DNA from: Thalassotalea loyana
GTDB lineage: Bacteria; Pseudomonadota; Gammaproteobacteria; Enterobacterales; Alteromonadaceae
Reading direction: 5' to 3'
Length of the DNA: 64,000 nucleotides
Assembly (NCBI RefSeq): GCF_030161435.1
Contig: NZ_BSSV01000005.1
Span: 124,001 to 188,000, forward strand
The notes below the pieces were generated by a model. That model searched no databases. It was not told the DNA's origin and saw only the letters and a program-made list of their open reading frames with translations. The position numbers and the translations under genes were made by a program. Position 1 is the first letter of the stretch, and each line of letters opens with the position of its first letter. Shown here in pieces: positions 10,041 through 20,003 of the stretch.

Positions 10041-11603
10041 ATGACAACTACATCTGCATTGGAATTACAACATCACAGTTTAGCGGATTTTATTGAAGCG
10101 ACTTTGGCTAAGTTCGCAGAAAAACCGGCGTTTTCTTGTTTAGGTCAAACGCTCTCTTTTGCCGAAATAGAACAAAAATCACGTGCATTAGCATGTTTTT
10201 TACAGGAACATCCGGCGATTAATGCAGGGGATCGAATTGCTATTCAACTACCGAATTTGATTCAATATCCTATTGCGGCATATGGTGCATTGCGTGCTGG
10301 ATTAGTACTTGTGAACACTAACCCTTTATACACGCCTCGTGAAATGCAGCACCAGTTTAAGGATTCTGGTGCCAAGGTTTTGGTGATTTTAGAAGATTTA
10401 CTGCCTAAGTTTGACGCCATCAAGTCGGAGACAGAGGTCGAGCTCGTTATTACAACAAAAGCCCCTGATCTATTGATGCCCGACGCCAAAGATGCACCTC
10501 AGGGATGTACCAGTCTTAATGCCATTTTAACCGACTACCACAGTCAAACATTACTTAAACGACCTACAGTGTCTGGTGATGATAATTGTGTCCTGCAATA
10601 TACCGGTGGAACAACGGGAGTATCAAAGGGGGCGTGTTTAAGTCATCATAATGTCATTGCTAATGCTGTACAGGTATTTGAGCGCTTAGATGACAAATGT
10701 ATAGAAGGTGAGGAAACATTTGTTTGTCCATTACCGCTCTATCATATCTACGCGTTTACCGTGAACATGGTGATGTTTTTCTCGCGAGGAAGTTTAAATG
10801 TATTGATTCCAAATCCTCGGGACTTAGATGCATTTGTTAACCAAATAAAGCCGTTTCAATTCACCGGATTTTCAGGCATTAATACGTTGTTTGTTGGTTT
10901 ATGCCACCACCCAGCGTTCAAAACGTTAGATTTCTCAAAATTAAAGTTAACAATTTCTGGTGGTACCGCGTTAACTTCATCTGCTGTCGACATATGGAAA
11001 CAAGTAACGTCTTGCTCGATAACAGAAGGCTATGGATTATCTGAGACGTCACCTGTACTTTGTTTTAACACGCCAGATCATGAAGTACTTGGTAGTGTTG
11101 GTAAGCCGCTCGTTGGGACAGAAATTGAGTTATGGAATGACAAAGATGAAGTCGCGGAAGAAGGTCAAATCGTTGCCCGTGGCCCTCAAGTAATGAGTGG
11201 TTATTGGAATATGCCTGATGAGACAGCCAAAGTTATGAAAGACGGCTTTTTCAAGACAGGTGATGTCGGTATTCGTTTGGATTCAGGCGAAATTAAGATT
11301 GTTGATCGCTTAAAAGACATGATTATTGTGTCTGGTTTTAATGTTTACCCAAATGAAGTAGAGGATGTGTTAACTAAGCATAATTCTATTTTGGAGGCCG
11401 CGGTAATTGGTGAACCTGATGATAAAACTGGAGAAAAAGTTGCAGCCTATATCACTATTGAAGCGAGTGTCACCGCGGAAGAGGTAATTGAACATTGTCG
11501 GGCGCATTTAACCGCATATAAGGTGCCAAAAAAGGTTGTGGTGTTAGACGAGCTGCCCAAATCGACGGTAGGTAAAATTTTACGTAGAGAATTACGCAAG
11601 TAA
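10041..11603 (+). CDS. Long-chain fatty acid--CoA ligase (AMP-binding)
   Basis: Activates a fatty acid with ATP and CoA to acyl-CoA. The 520-residue protein shows the adenylate-forming family motifs in order: the ATP loop YTGGTTGVSKGA near 187-198, EGYGLSET near 330, KTGDVG, the hinge DRLKDMIIVSGFNVYPNEVE and the C-terminal catalytic Lys in PKSTVGKILRREL. It resembles FadD and the alkanoate ligase AlkK. It is the last gene of the putative aldehyde dehydrogenase-ligase operon and would feed beta-oxidation, for which no genes appear in the window. A terminator follows. Confidence 0.93.
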   Translation: MTTTSALELQHHSLADFIEATLAKFAEKPAFSCLGQTLSFAEIEQKSRALACFLQEHPAINAGDRIAIQLPNLIQYPIAAYGALRAGLVLVNTNPLYTPREMQHQFKDSGAKVLVILEDLLPKFDAIKSETEVELVITTKAPDLLMPDAKDAPQGCTSLNAILTDYHSQTLLKRPTVSGDDNCVLQYTGGTTGVSKGACLSHHNVIANAVQVFERLDDKCIEGEETFVCPLPLYHIYAFTVNMVMFFSRGSLNVLIPNPRDLDAFVNQIKPFQFTGFSGINTLFVGLCHHPAFKTLDFSKLKLTISGGTALTSSAVDIWKQVTSCSITEGYGLSETSPVLCFNTPDHEVLGSVGKPLVGTEIELWNDKDEVAEEGQIVARGPQVMSGYWNMPDETAKVMKDGFFKTGDVGIRLDSGEIKIVDRLKDMIIVSGFNVYPNEVEDVLTKHNSILEAAVIGEPDDKTGEKVAAYITIEASVTAEEVIEHCRAHLTAYKVPKKVVVLDELPKSTVGKILRRELRK

Positions 11604-11640
11604 ATTTATGGTGCTAAACACCTTCAGAATCGATGTAAAT

Positions 11641-11666
11641 AAAGCGGCCATTAAGTCGCTTTTTTT
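11641..11666 (+). terminator. Intrinsic terminator after the acyl-CoA ligase gene
   Basis: AAAGCGGC (11641-11648) pairs with GTCGCTTT (11655-11662, one G-U pair) around a six-base loop and runs into a T tract. It separates the ligase gene from the convergent gene ending at 11672. Confidence 0.75.
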
Positions 11667-11671
11667 GTTCA

Positions 11672-12427
11672 TCAATAGTTAAGTAACGGTGCATGTTCTT
11701 GGGTAATAAGCGGCCAAAGTTTTTTGTGATACACGAAGATGATGGCAAATAAAACAGAGACACAAAGTAGTAAAATTATCGAAACCAACATAAACAAGTG
11801 ATTGACGTCTTTGTTAGCTAAATTGACCTGTTTGCTAATTTTATGCGCATTGTGCCTTTGGTAGCTATCTAGGAACGTATTAAAGGCAATTATTGAATCT
11901 TGATATGGGGTCGAAAAGAGTGTGGCTGGGGGTATTTGATTGGTGCGTTGGTTGTTCTTTTGATTACTTATCGCCTGTTGTTCAATAGAGAGTAGTGCGT
12001 TAGAAAGGTCAAAAATTTCGCTCAATAATGCTAATTCTTTCGCTGTGAAATTCTGCTTTTTAATTAAGTCATAGTCTGAGAGGTATGAACCCACATAGTC
12101 TCTCACTGTATTATCAAGAGAACCGGGTAAGTACGGCCTTAAAGATTCAAGCGTTCGTGCTTTTCTTCCTTGGATTATATCAAGTGTATGAACGTATACC
12201 TCAAGTGCATATTCATCGCTGGTAATAACATACCGCCTCGCATGGGCAGTTAATTTTCTCCGGCTAGCTTTTAACTGATTAACTAACGAGTTTACTGTCT
12301 GTTTTTTGTAATTAAGCGCTTCTAATGTGCTGACATGTGATGAGTACTGCTCAAAAGCAAAGATTAATGTCGTTAACACGATGGCACAACTCATGACCGC
12401 TAGCCACAGAAGTGTCGAAAGTTTCAT
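11672..12427 (-). CDS. Two-TM sensor-like membrane protein without output domain
   Basis: I do not recognise a named family. The 251-residue protein has a membrane helix at about 6-25, a helical, presumably periplasmic region of about 185 residues, a second helix at about 212-236 (VSIILLLCVSVLFAIIFVY) and only some 15 cytoplasmic residues (HKKLWPLITQEHAPLLNY). This is the layout of the sensor half of a chemoreceptor, histidine kinase or diguanylate cyclase, stopping where a HAMP or output domain should begin. Only 68 bp separate it from the ligase gene, so no detached output module follows. It could be a remnant or a stand-alone sensor. Confidence 0.7.
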   Translation of the reverse strand: MKLSTLLWLAVMSCAIVLTTLIFAFEQYSSHVSTLEALNYKKQTVNSLVNQLKASRRKLTAHARRYVITSDEYALEVYVHTLDIIQGRKARTLESLRPYLPGSLDNTVRDYVGSYLSDYDLIKKQNFTAKELALLSEIFDLSNALLSIEQQAISNQKNNQRTNQIPPATLFSTPYQDSIIAFNTFLDSYQRHNAHKISKQVNLANKDVNHLFMLVSIILLLCVSVLFAIIFVYHKKLWPLITQEHAPLLNY

Positions 12428-12555
12428 ACTGCTACCTCATCGACTCGCTAAACGCACTTATTTGTTTGTACTGAAAAATCTAGTTTATCGGATAGCGTGG
12501 TGCATGTCGGCAGTCAAACCGCGAAGAATTGTTGCTACTTTGTTTCAGACAAGTG

Positions 12556-12864
12556 CTAATTGGTGCGATAGCGTTCAAACTGAGGGTGGAACTCTAAATA
12601 ATCACACCAAGTGCTAAAGTTTTTGTAGTTAAACCTCATGTCAGTCGCTTTGTACCACAAAGATGGTTTCAACGCGCCAAGCACAAAACGTTTTTTGTAT
12701 CCATCTATGGCGACAAAGCAAGCTAGCGGTTGCGGTGTATTATTGATGATACGGATGCGGGCAAAGCCTTCTAGGCTTTTACCATGCTCAACACGAATAT
12801 CAGGCATTGGCCACGCTGGCAGACAAAATATCAGCAAGAATACGAGTGTAACGAGTTTGGACAT
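12556..12864 (-). CDS. Small secreted conserved-type protein of unknown function
   Basis: A 102-residue protein with a clear signal peptide (about 1-19, ...CLPAWPM). The mature part has two Cys (PLACFVAIDGYKK and STWCDYLEF) that could form a disulfide and a short beta-rich pattern. I do not recognise a domain. Its ATG overlaps the stop of the EamA transporter gene by one base (TAATG), so the two are probably co-translated. The periplasmic product would then be made with the transporter, but a functional link is unproven. Confidence 0.72.
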   Translation of the reverse strand: MSKLVTLVFLLIFCLPAWPMPDIRVEHGKSLEGFARIRIINNTPQPLACFVAIDGYKKRFVLGALKPSLWYKATDMRFNYKNFSTWCDYLEFHPQFERYRTN

Positions 12865-13721
12865 TAACCTCTGGCCTGTTGTTTATGTGCCCATATTAAG
12901 CTTATCACGATTATACCGGTACCGCATAAAAGCTTAATCATATCGATGCTTTCATCAAACACGGTGAACGCGAGAATAATTGCTAATGGAACATAGCCAT
13001 TGTTCATGATGGCCAATGTTGACGAGGATACCTGTTTAGCTCCCAAGTTCCATAAAAAGAAGCCTAAACCTGAGGCTACTGCTCCTAAATATAAGATAAA
13101 ATATAATTGTCGTTGTGTGATCTCAATATCAGTTACGCTCCCCTCTACACTTGCTAGCATTACTAGACCAGAAAATAGTGCCGCACCCAAATACATGTTC
13201 GCCATATTACTCGCATGGTCGGCTATCTGGGTTTGATGGCTCGTGTAATGTTTGTAATAGATCTGGCCAAAGGCAAAGGCTAAGTTCGCGACTTGTAAAA
13301 TCAAAAAGCCAACAAACCAATGGTCTGCATTATTTTCGCGATAGACTAATATCGCAGCACCAATGATGGATAAAATAATCGGAAAGAACCAGGTTGCATG
13401 GAATCGTTTTTTCAATACAGCGTCAAAAATCATGACATAAAGTGGAGTGAAAATTGTTAGTACGGCGACAAGATAGCCGGGCAAATACTGATAAGAGAGT
13501 ATATAAGCGATATACATCAAGCCAAATTGAACACTACCTAAGACCATTAATTTGATCGAAGGAGTTATTCTTTTGAAAAATAATGCAACAGGTAAAAAGA
13601 CTAAAAAGCTGATAAACAGACGCAAATGTGCCACTAAAGTTGGCGGAAGGTTGGTAAGTTCACCTTTGATAATACCGAAAGAAAACGCCCATAACAGTGA
13701 AACAAAAACTAAAGCGAACAA
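12864..13721 (-). CDS. EamA/DMT-family transporter
   Basis: A 285-residue inner-membrane carrier of the drug/metabolite transporter superfamily. It has two EamA repeats and about ten hydrophobic helices. The first repeat opens with LLWAFSFGIIKGELTNLPPTLVAHLRLF, typical of the family, and the second ends with VFDESIDMIKLLCGTGIIVISLIWAH. Family members export amino acids, metabolites or drugs, and substrate cannot be read from sequence. It is first in a two-gene unit with the small secreted protein. Confidence 0.88.
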   Translation of the reverse strand: MFALVFVSLLWAFSFGIIKGELTNLPPTLVAHLRLFISFLVFLPVALFFKRITPSIKLMVLGSVQFGLMYIAYILSYQYLPGYLVAVLTIFTPLYVMIFDAVLKKRFHATWFFPIILSIIGAAILVYRENNADHWFVGFLILQVANLAFAFGQIYYKHYTSHQTQIADHASNMANMYLGAALFSGLVMLASVEGSVTDIEITQRQLYFILYLGAVASGLGFFLWNLGAKQVSSSTLAIMNNGYVPLAIILAFTVFDESIDMIKLLCGTGIIVISLIWAHKQQARG

Positions 13722-13933
13722 AATTTATCCTGTTAATTTAAATATATGTGAAATTTACGCGGACTATGCTTGACTTGCTAGCCTTTTTTTGAAGAATGAA
13801 GGCAAGCAATGCAGTCGCGGAATAAAAAAATGCAGTCTTGCTATTGAAACCGCATTACCTCGTCTCCATAACTAAATTAACAAAATTATTATAAGCCTCA
13901 CGTTCAGGCAAACATTCAAAGAAGAGAAGAATT

Positions 13934-14701
13934 ATGGCTAACTTTGCCCCAGTTAAAAAAGAATCACATCAAAACTTAAAAGTAACTACACAACGTGGCT
14001 TACCAGATATTTCTAACCAACACATTATTGCTACGCATGCACGTGAGTTTCCTCAGTTAGCGACTAGCTTTCCTATCTTCCTAATCAAAGATGGTGAGCG
14101 TTACCGCCCTGTATTAATGACAGGTCTTGAAGCTGGCGAAAACTTATTCTACAAAGATGGTGTATTAGACTCATTATTTATGCCACAAGCACTAGCTTTA
14201 GCGCCATTTAGCCTTGGTTTAGATCCAGAAAAAGAAAGAACGCTTACAACATGTGTTGATCTAGATAGCGAATATGTAGGTGACGACAAAGATTTACCAT
14301 TATTTGATGAAAATGGTGAAGAAACGACGTTATTCAAGAACATTCAAGAAGCACTTGGCGATCTATACAACAGCGAAGTATTAACAGAGAAGTTCGTTAA
14401 AGAATTGGTTGATAACGAATTACTTGCAGAGTTACAACTTAACATTGATTTTGCCTCTGGCGAGAAGAAAAAATTAGTTGGCTTATTCGGTATTGATGAG
14501 CAAAAACTACAAGCACTTTCGGATGAAAAAATCATCGACTTCACAAAGCGTGGTATTTTCGTACCAATGCACGCAATGTTACTTTCTTTAGGTCAAATTA
14601 ACCGCCTTGCGAAATTACGCAATGAGTCTGACGGCCAGAAAGTTGTTGGTTTACGCATTGCTCCAGCAGATCAAGAAGAGCAACAAGCAGCTAACGCATA
14701 A
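13934..14701 (+). CDS. SapC-domain protein
   Basis: A 255-residue soluble protein of the SapC family (Pfam PF07277). The family is named for a Caulobacter gene linked to the S-layer and is unrelated to the SapC peptide permease. The N-terminal part contains the family-like segments IATHAREFPQLATSFPIFL and YRPVLMTGLEAGENLFY. No signal peptide or membrane helix is present. Codon choice is uniform and resembles that of highly expressed genes, and an RBS (GAAGAGAAGAA) lies just upstream. It is a single gene closed by a strong terminator. Function is unknown. Confidence 0.85.
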   Translation: MANFAPVKKESHQNLKVTTQRGLPDISNQHIIATHAREFPQLATSFPIFLIKDGERYRPVLMTGLEAGENLFYKDGVLDSLFMPQALALAPFSLGLDPEKERTLTTCVDLDSEYVGDDKDLPLFDENGEETTLFKNIQEALGDLYNSEVLTEKFVKELVDNELLAELQLNIDFASGEKKKLVGLFGIDEQKLQALSDEKIIDFTKRGIFVPMHAMLLSLGQINRLAKLRNESDGQKVVGLRIAPADQEEQQAANA

Positions 14702-14731
14702 TCATATGATTCGTTGAATATTGATGTACAG

Positions 14732-14758
14732 AAAGCCCAGCAATCGCTGGGCTTTTTT
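14732..14758 (+). terminator. Intrinsic terminator after the SapC-domain gene
   Basis: AAAGCCCAGC (14732-14741), loop AATC, GCTGGGCTTT (14746-14755), then T residues: a ten-base perfect stem, 30 bp after the stop. Confidence 0.92.
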
Positions 14759-14875
14759 ATTACGGGTTTGTAAATTTCTTTTCAGCAAAAAGGAAAATTG
14801 ATTAAAAATTAACACACCGTAAATCATATGCTAGGGTAGTAGAGCATACTTGGTAGTGAGCTGTTAGAGGACGAT

Positions 14876-16612
14876 ATGGCTGATAATAAAAAACTAATGC
14901 AAGCCGTTGAAGAAGAGTTACAGAACCTGACTGGTGAGATTTATCTCAAAATGGAAGAGCGTTTTAACCAGTTACTTGCACAGGCTCAGTCTGAGACTGT
15001 TGTACAGCCAACAGATGTTAAAACTCTGCCAGAATATTTAAAAATCGAGAAAAGCCTCACAAATGCCTACCAACAAATAGAAAAACTCAATGAAAAAATA
15101 GAGTTAAAAGAACAACAAGTAAACGCGCTCAATAGCGATAATATTGAGCTGAAGTCACAGCTTACAGATCAAGCTCAATCTTCAGAGCAACTGGATGAGC
15201 AAAGCCAATCGTTTCAAGATCAAATTAGTAATCTCAATCAACAAACCTCTGAACTGACTGACCAACTTCAACAAAGCCAACAAGCCTACGAGCAAATAAA
15301 TAAAGAGTTTGAAGATTTTCAAAAATCAGCATCTGAAGATCTGTCGCAAAGAGAGCAAGCTGAAGTTAGTTTACAGGCCGAACTTGCCAATCTGAATGAA
15401 CAGCTAAAACTGTCGGAAAAACAGCATTTAAATGATCAGCAAGCAGTGCAAGCTCAATTAGAAAAGCAGGTCGCTAAGCTTCAACAAACCGAAGCTAATT
15501 TGCAGAATGAGTTAAGCCTAGCTGAACAAGCTTTGACCCAACAGCAAATCGAATTTAACCAACAGCTTGAATCAAATCAAACGAGCCAGCAGTCTGCAGA
15601 CGATTGCATAGAAGAGCTACGCTCAATGCTCGATCAAAAACAATCTAGTCTTGATGACAATGAACAAACAATCCAGCAGTTGAAAAATGAGTTAGCAGAA
15701 GAAAAAGCTAACAGCGCTCAGTTAAGCCAAAGTTTGGCGACTTTTATGTCTCAGCAGGAAACATTAGAAGAACAGTTAGCCAGTTCGCAAGAGCAAGCTA
15801 CGCTTGATGCCGATGAAAAATCTACGCTTATTGCTCAGCTCGAAAATCAAATTACCCTATTACAAAAAGATATTGCTGAGCAAAGTAAAGCGTTAGACGC
15901 TGAACAGGAAGATTGTCGTCAGCAGAAGCAAGATATTATTGGTTTGCAAAATAAGTGTGCGGAGTTAGAACAAAGCTTGCAGCAAACACATCAGCGAGCG
16001 CTGAGCAGTGAAAAGCAAATTGAAGAGCAGAATGAGCAAGCTACTGCTATGCAGGCAATGATTGATGAATATCAAGCGACAATAGAAGCGAATAACGAGC
16101 AACAAGAAAAATTACAGCAAACAATTGAAGAGTTAACTCAACATAGTGAACAAAAAGACCAAGAACGTAAGAAGGTTGAACAAGAGCTTGCACAACAAGC
16201 TAATGAGTTAAAAGCAAAGCAAAATGCGTTGTCTGAAAGCACTGAATATAGCGATAAACTTAAGCAACAGATTGCTCAGTTAACAAAAGACCTTGCTAAC
16301 AGTGAAGAGGAAAACAAACAGTTAGACGAAAAGGCTCAGTTGCTCAAGCAAGATGAAGAAAAAGCCATTAAAGCTTATCAGCAGCTTGTTGAAGAAGTTA
16401 AAGAAAAACAACAGTTAGCTCAACAGCGTCGTGAAAAAGAAGAGGCTGATTATGAAAAAGCCCGCGAAACTATAAAATACTTGCGCGATGAAAATTTTGA
16501 GCTGTCAGAGAAATTATCAACATCAACGACTGAGCTTGAAGACAAGCTACAAGAATATCGCCTTCGGTTTGAATATGCACAAAAGCAGTTGGCCAAACAA
16601 ACATCAAGCTAG
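14876..16612 (+). CDS. Long coiled-coil protein of unknown function
   Basis: A 578-residue soluble protein that is almost entirely heptad-type coiled coil from about residue 50 to the end, very rich in Gln and Glu. The short N-terminal segment (about 1-55, VEEELQNLTGEIYLKMEERFNQLL) could be a separate helical module. No enzymatic motif, signal peptide or membrane segment is visible. Bacterial proteins like this serve as scaffolds or SMC-like cytoskeletal rods, but I cannot name a family. It lies 41 bp before the DUF416 gene on the same strand, so co-transcription is likely. Confidence 0.8.
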   Translation: MADNKKLMQAVEEELQNLTGEIYLKMEERFNQLLAQAQSETVVQPTDVKTLPEYLKIEKSLTNAYQQIEKLNEKIELKEQQVNALNSDNIELKSQLTDQAQSSEQLDEQSQSFQDQISNLNQQTSELTDQLQQSQQAYEQINKEFEDFQKSASEDLSQREQAEVSLQAELANLNEQLKLSEKQHLNDQQAVQAQLEKQVAKLQQTEANLQNELSLAEQALTQQQIEFNQQLESNQTSQQSADDCIEELRSMLDQKQSSLDDNEQTIQQLKNELAEEKANSAQLSQSLATFMSQQETLEEQLASSQEQATLDADEKSTLIAQLENQITLLQKDIAEQSKALDAEQEDCRQQKQDIIGLQNKCAELEQSLQQTHQRALSSEKQIEEQNEQATAMQAMIDEYQATIEANNEQQEKLQQTIEELTQHSEQKDQERKKVEQELAQQANELKAKQNALSESTEYSDKLKQQIAQLTKDLANSEEENKQLDEKAQLLKQDEEKAIKAYQQLVEEVKEKQQLAQQRREKEEADYEKARETIKYLRDENFELSEKLSTSTTELEDKLQEYRLRFEYAQKQLAKQTSS

Positions 16613-16652
16613 GTATAATGACGCCTAAATTATCAAGTAAAGAGCAAAACTA

Positions 16653-17240
16653 GTGACGGTTAATTTATCCCGCTTGAGCCATTGGCAGCAAGTTACCTAT
16701 GGCGCAGCATTGATGGAACGCATGCTACCTAATTTATATATGTTTCATGAAGTTACCGATTTTGGTGATCCTAAGCTTCTGCGCAATCAACTCAACCTGA
16801 TTTGGCAATGGTTAGATAAAAAGCAGTCATGCAAAATTAATTACAATGCACAATTAGCTAAGCTAGAGCCGTTAATCCCTGATCCAGAAGCATTTGATAG
16901 TTTTGGTGTTTTCCCTGCGATAGATGTCACGATGGCCATGATTTCGTTACTTCAGGGGATGCAAGACAAAGAACTAGAAAACTTCGAAAATGTAGCGCAA
17001 CTATCCCTCAACTCAGTGAATTTTTACTGTGAACTAGAACTTTCTGAACAAGAAGATATCAGCGAAGGACAGTTAGCGTCAGCAATCGATGAACACCCAC
17101 TGATGCAATGGGAGCTTGCAACACAGCAACAGTTATTTGACTATATTGCTAGCGCGGCAGAAACGAAAGCAACGTGCCAAGAGGCGAAAGATTTGGTGTT
17201 AGAAGAAGGTATGTCAAACCTCGGCATTGAAATCAGTTAA
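16653..17240 (+). CDS. YjaG family protein (DUF416)
   Basis: A 195-residue cytosolic protein matching the DUF416/YjaG family of gammaproteobacteria. The N-terminal LSRLSHWQQVTYGAALMERMLPN and the central FGVFPAIDVTMAMISLL are characteristic. Function is unknown. The start is a GTG at 16653, the only sensible start in frame at this end. The stop lies 52 bp from the convergent rsmD gene, and no convincing terminator is visible between them. Confidence 0.87.
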   Translation: MTVNLSRLSHWQQVTYGAALMERMLPNLYMFHEVTDFGDPKLLRNQLNLIWQWLDKKQSCKINYNAQLAKLEPLIPDPEAFDSFGVFPAIDVTMAMISLLQGMQDKELENFENVAQLSLNSVNFYCELELSEQEDISEGQLASAIDEHPLMQWELATQQQLFDYIASAAETKATCQEAKDLVLEEGMSNLGIEIS

Positions 17241-17292
17241 TGATATTTCAATGCCTCCTATTGAGGGCCCAAAGGTAAGGTGATACATAGCG

Positions 17293-17874
17293 TTAAGCTG
17301 ACTTTTGGTAAAGTCGGTAAGCCACTTGACCTGCAACTTTCTCTTTTAGTAAACGCCAGTCATGGGGCAAATTATCGAGTGTTAGTTCTGATTCTACTTC
17401 GACGTAAACTAATCCTTCGGGTTGCAGCCAGCCGTTATTGACTAGGTTTATCGCCTGTTCAGCTAGACCTTTCCTAAAAGGTGGATCAATAAAAATAAGA
17501 TCCATTGCTTCTGGCGTTTTTCCTAATAAAGTAAGTGCATCTCCCTGTTGCACTGATACATTCGTTGCAGACAATAACTTGGCGTTATTTTTCAATTGTG
17601 TCGCAGCCGTTTTTTCTAACTCGAACATGGTGACCTGAGCTGCTCCTCGAGATAACGCCTCAAATCCAAGCGAGCCTGCACCAGCAAAACAATCTAAGCA
17701 TTTACTATCGCGAGTGTAGGGCATTAACCAATTAAAGACCGTTTCTTTCACGCGATCTGTTGTCGGTCTCAAGCCCTGTGCATCAAGCACGGGTAATTTT
17801 CTGCCACGATGAATACCAGCAATAATTCTGATTGAGCCAGATGACTGTTTTTTACTTGCGCGTTGTTTTGCCAT
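17293..17874 (-). CDS. rsmD: 16S rRNA (guanine(966)-N(2))-methyltransferase
   Basis: Methylates G966 of 16S rRNA in the 30S subunit using S-adenosylmethionine. The 193-residue protein has the family's IRIIAGIHRGRKLPV start and RPTTDRVKETVFNWL. The SAM-binding motif CLDCFAGAGSLGFEALSRGA follows, with the catalytic LIFIDPPF motif after it. It is divergent from ftsY across a 125-bp region, the arrangement seen in E. coli and relatives. Confidence 0.96.
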   Translation of the reverse strand: MAKQRASKKQSSGSIRIIAGIHRGRKLPVLDAQGLRPTTDRVKETVFNWLMPYTRDSKCLDCFAGAGSLGFEALSRGAAQVTMFELEKTAATQLKNNAKLLSATNVSVQQGDALTLLGKTPEAMDLIFIDPPFRKGLAEQAINLVNNGWLQPEGLVYVEVESELTLDNLPHDWRLLKEKVAGQVAYRLYQKSA

Positions 17875-17999
17875 ATCGATAGTTGCGGTTTTGTCTAGTG
17901 CATTAAAAGTGGTAATATATCGGCAATTTTATCGCTGTTTGTTATGAAAAACTATTAACAAACTTCCCAAATTACTCAAAGTTATTGAAATAAAGCATT

Positions 18000-19226
<1,227 letters not shown>

Positions 19227-19307
19227 TCTGCAATTGGCAATAAAATGCGGTTGTCATCGCTTAACAAAAGACACTAAGATAATAAAAAATATATAAAAAG
19301 TAGTCAG

Positions 19308-20003
19308 ATGATTGAGTTTAATAATGTAAGTAAAACCTATCCCGGTGGATTTTTAGCGCTTAAACAAGTCAGCTTTAAAGTCGGCTCAGGTGAGATGGCG
19401 TTTTTAACAGGGCACTCGGGTGCAGGTAAAAGTACGTTATTAAAACTTATTTCTCTGATGGAAAAACCAAGCAGCGGTAGTATCAATATAAATGGTACTG
19501 AACTTGCCAATATTAAATATCAAGACATTCCCTACGTACGTCGCGGTATAGGAATGATTTTTCAAAATCATAACTTGCTTATGGATCGTACGGTGTTTGA
19601 TAACGTCGCATTGCCATTGGTTATTGAAGGGTTTAGCGCTAAGGAAATAAAAAAGCGGGTAGAAACAGCGCTCGAAAAAGTACATTTGTCTGAAAAAATA
19701 CGCTGCTATCCTTATATGTTATCTGGTGGTGAGCAACAACGTGTAGGTATTGCTCGTGCAATTGTAAACAAGCCTCCGATTATTCTAGCGGATGAGCCTA
19801 CCGGTAACTTAGACCCTAAATTATCTCTTGAAATTATTAAGTTATTCGAAGATTTTAATGCGGTAGGCGTGTCTGTGTTAATTGCAACACATGATCTCGG
19901 GCTTATCGCGCGCATGAAGTATCGGACGTTGACGTTGAAACAGGGCAACATGATTAATGATGGTGTTGTTGAAGGCCTTTATTCAGGGGGCGAAAATGGC
20001 TAA
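19308..20003 (+). CDS. ftsE: Cell division ATP-binding protein FtsE
   Basis: The ATPase of the FtsEX complex, which couples the divisome to activation of septal peptidoglycan hydrolases. The 231-residue ABC protein has Walker [10 protein letters not shown], signature LSGGEQQR, Walker [13 protein letters not shown] and the switch His in IATHDLG. The start [13 protein letters not shown] matches the family. It is 81 bp after ftsY and overlaps ftsX by eight bases. Confidence 0.97.
   Translation: MIEFNNVSKTYPGGFLALKQVSFKVGSGEMAFLTGHSGAGKSTLLKLISLMEKPSSGSININGTELANIKYQDIPYVRRGIGMIFQNHNLLMDRTVFDNVALPLVIEGFSAKEIKKRVETALEKVHLSEKIRCYPYMLSGGEQQRVGIARAIVNKPPIILADEPTGNLDPKLSLEIIKLFEDFNAVGVSVLIATHDLGLIARMKYRTLTLKQGNMINDGVVEGLYSGGENG

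Noticed and set aside
12327-12617. 96-codon plus-strand frame across 12.3-12.6 kb
   Set aside because: Antisense to the sensor-like gene and the small secreted protein gene, with no RBS or recognisable features.
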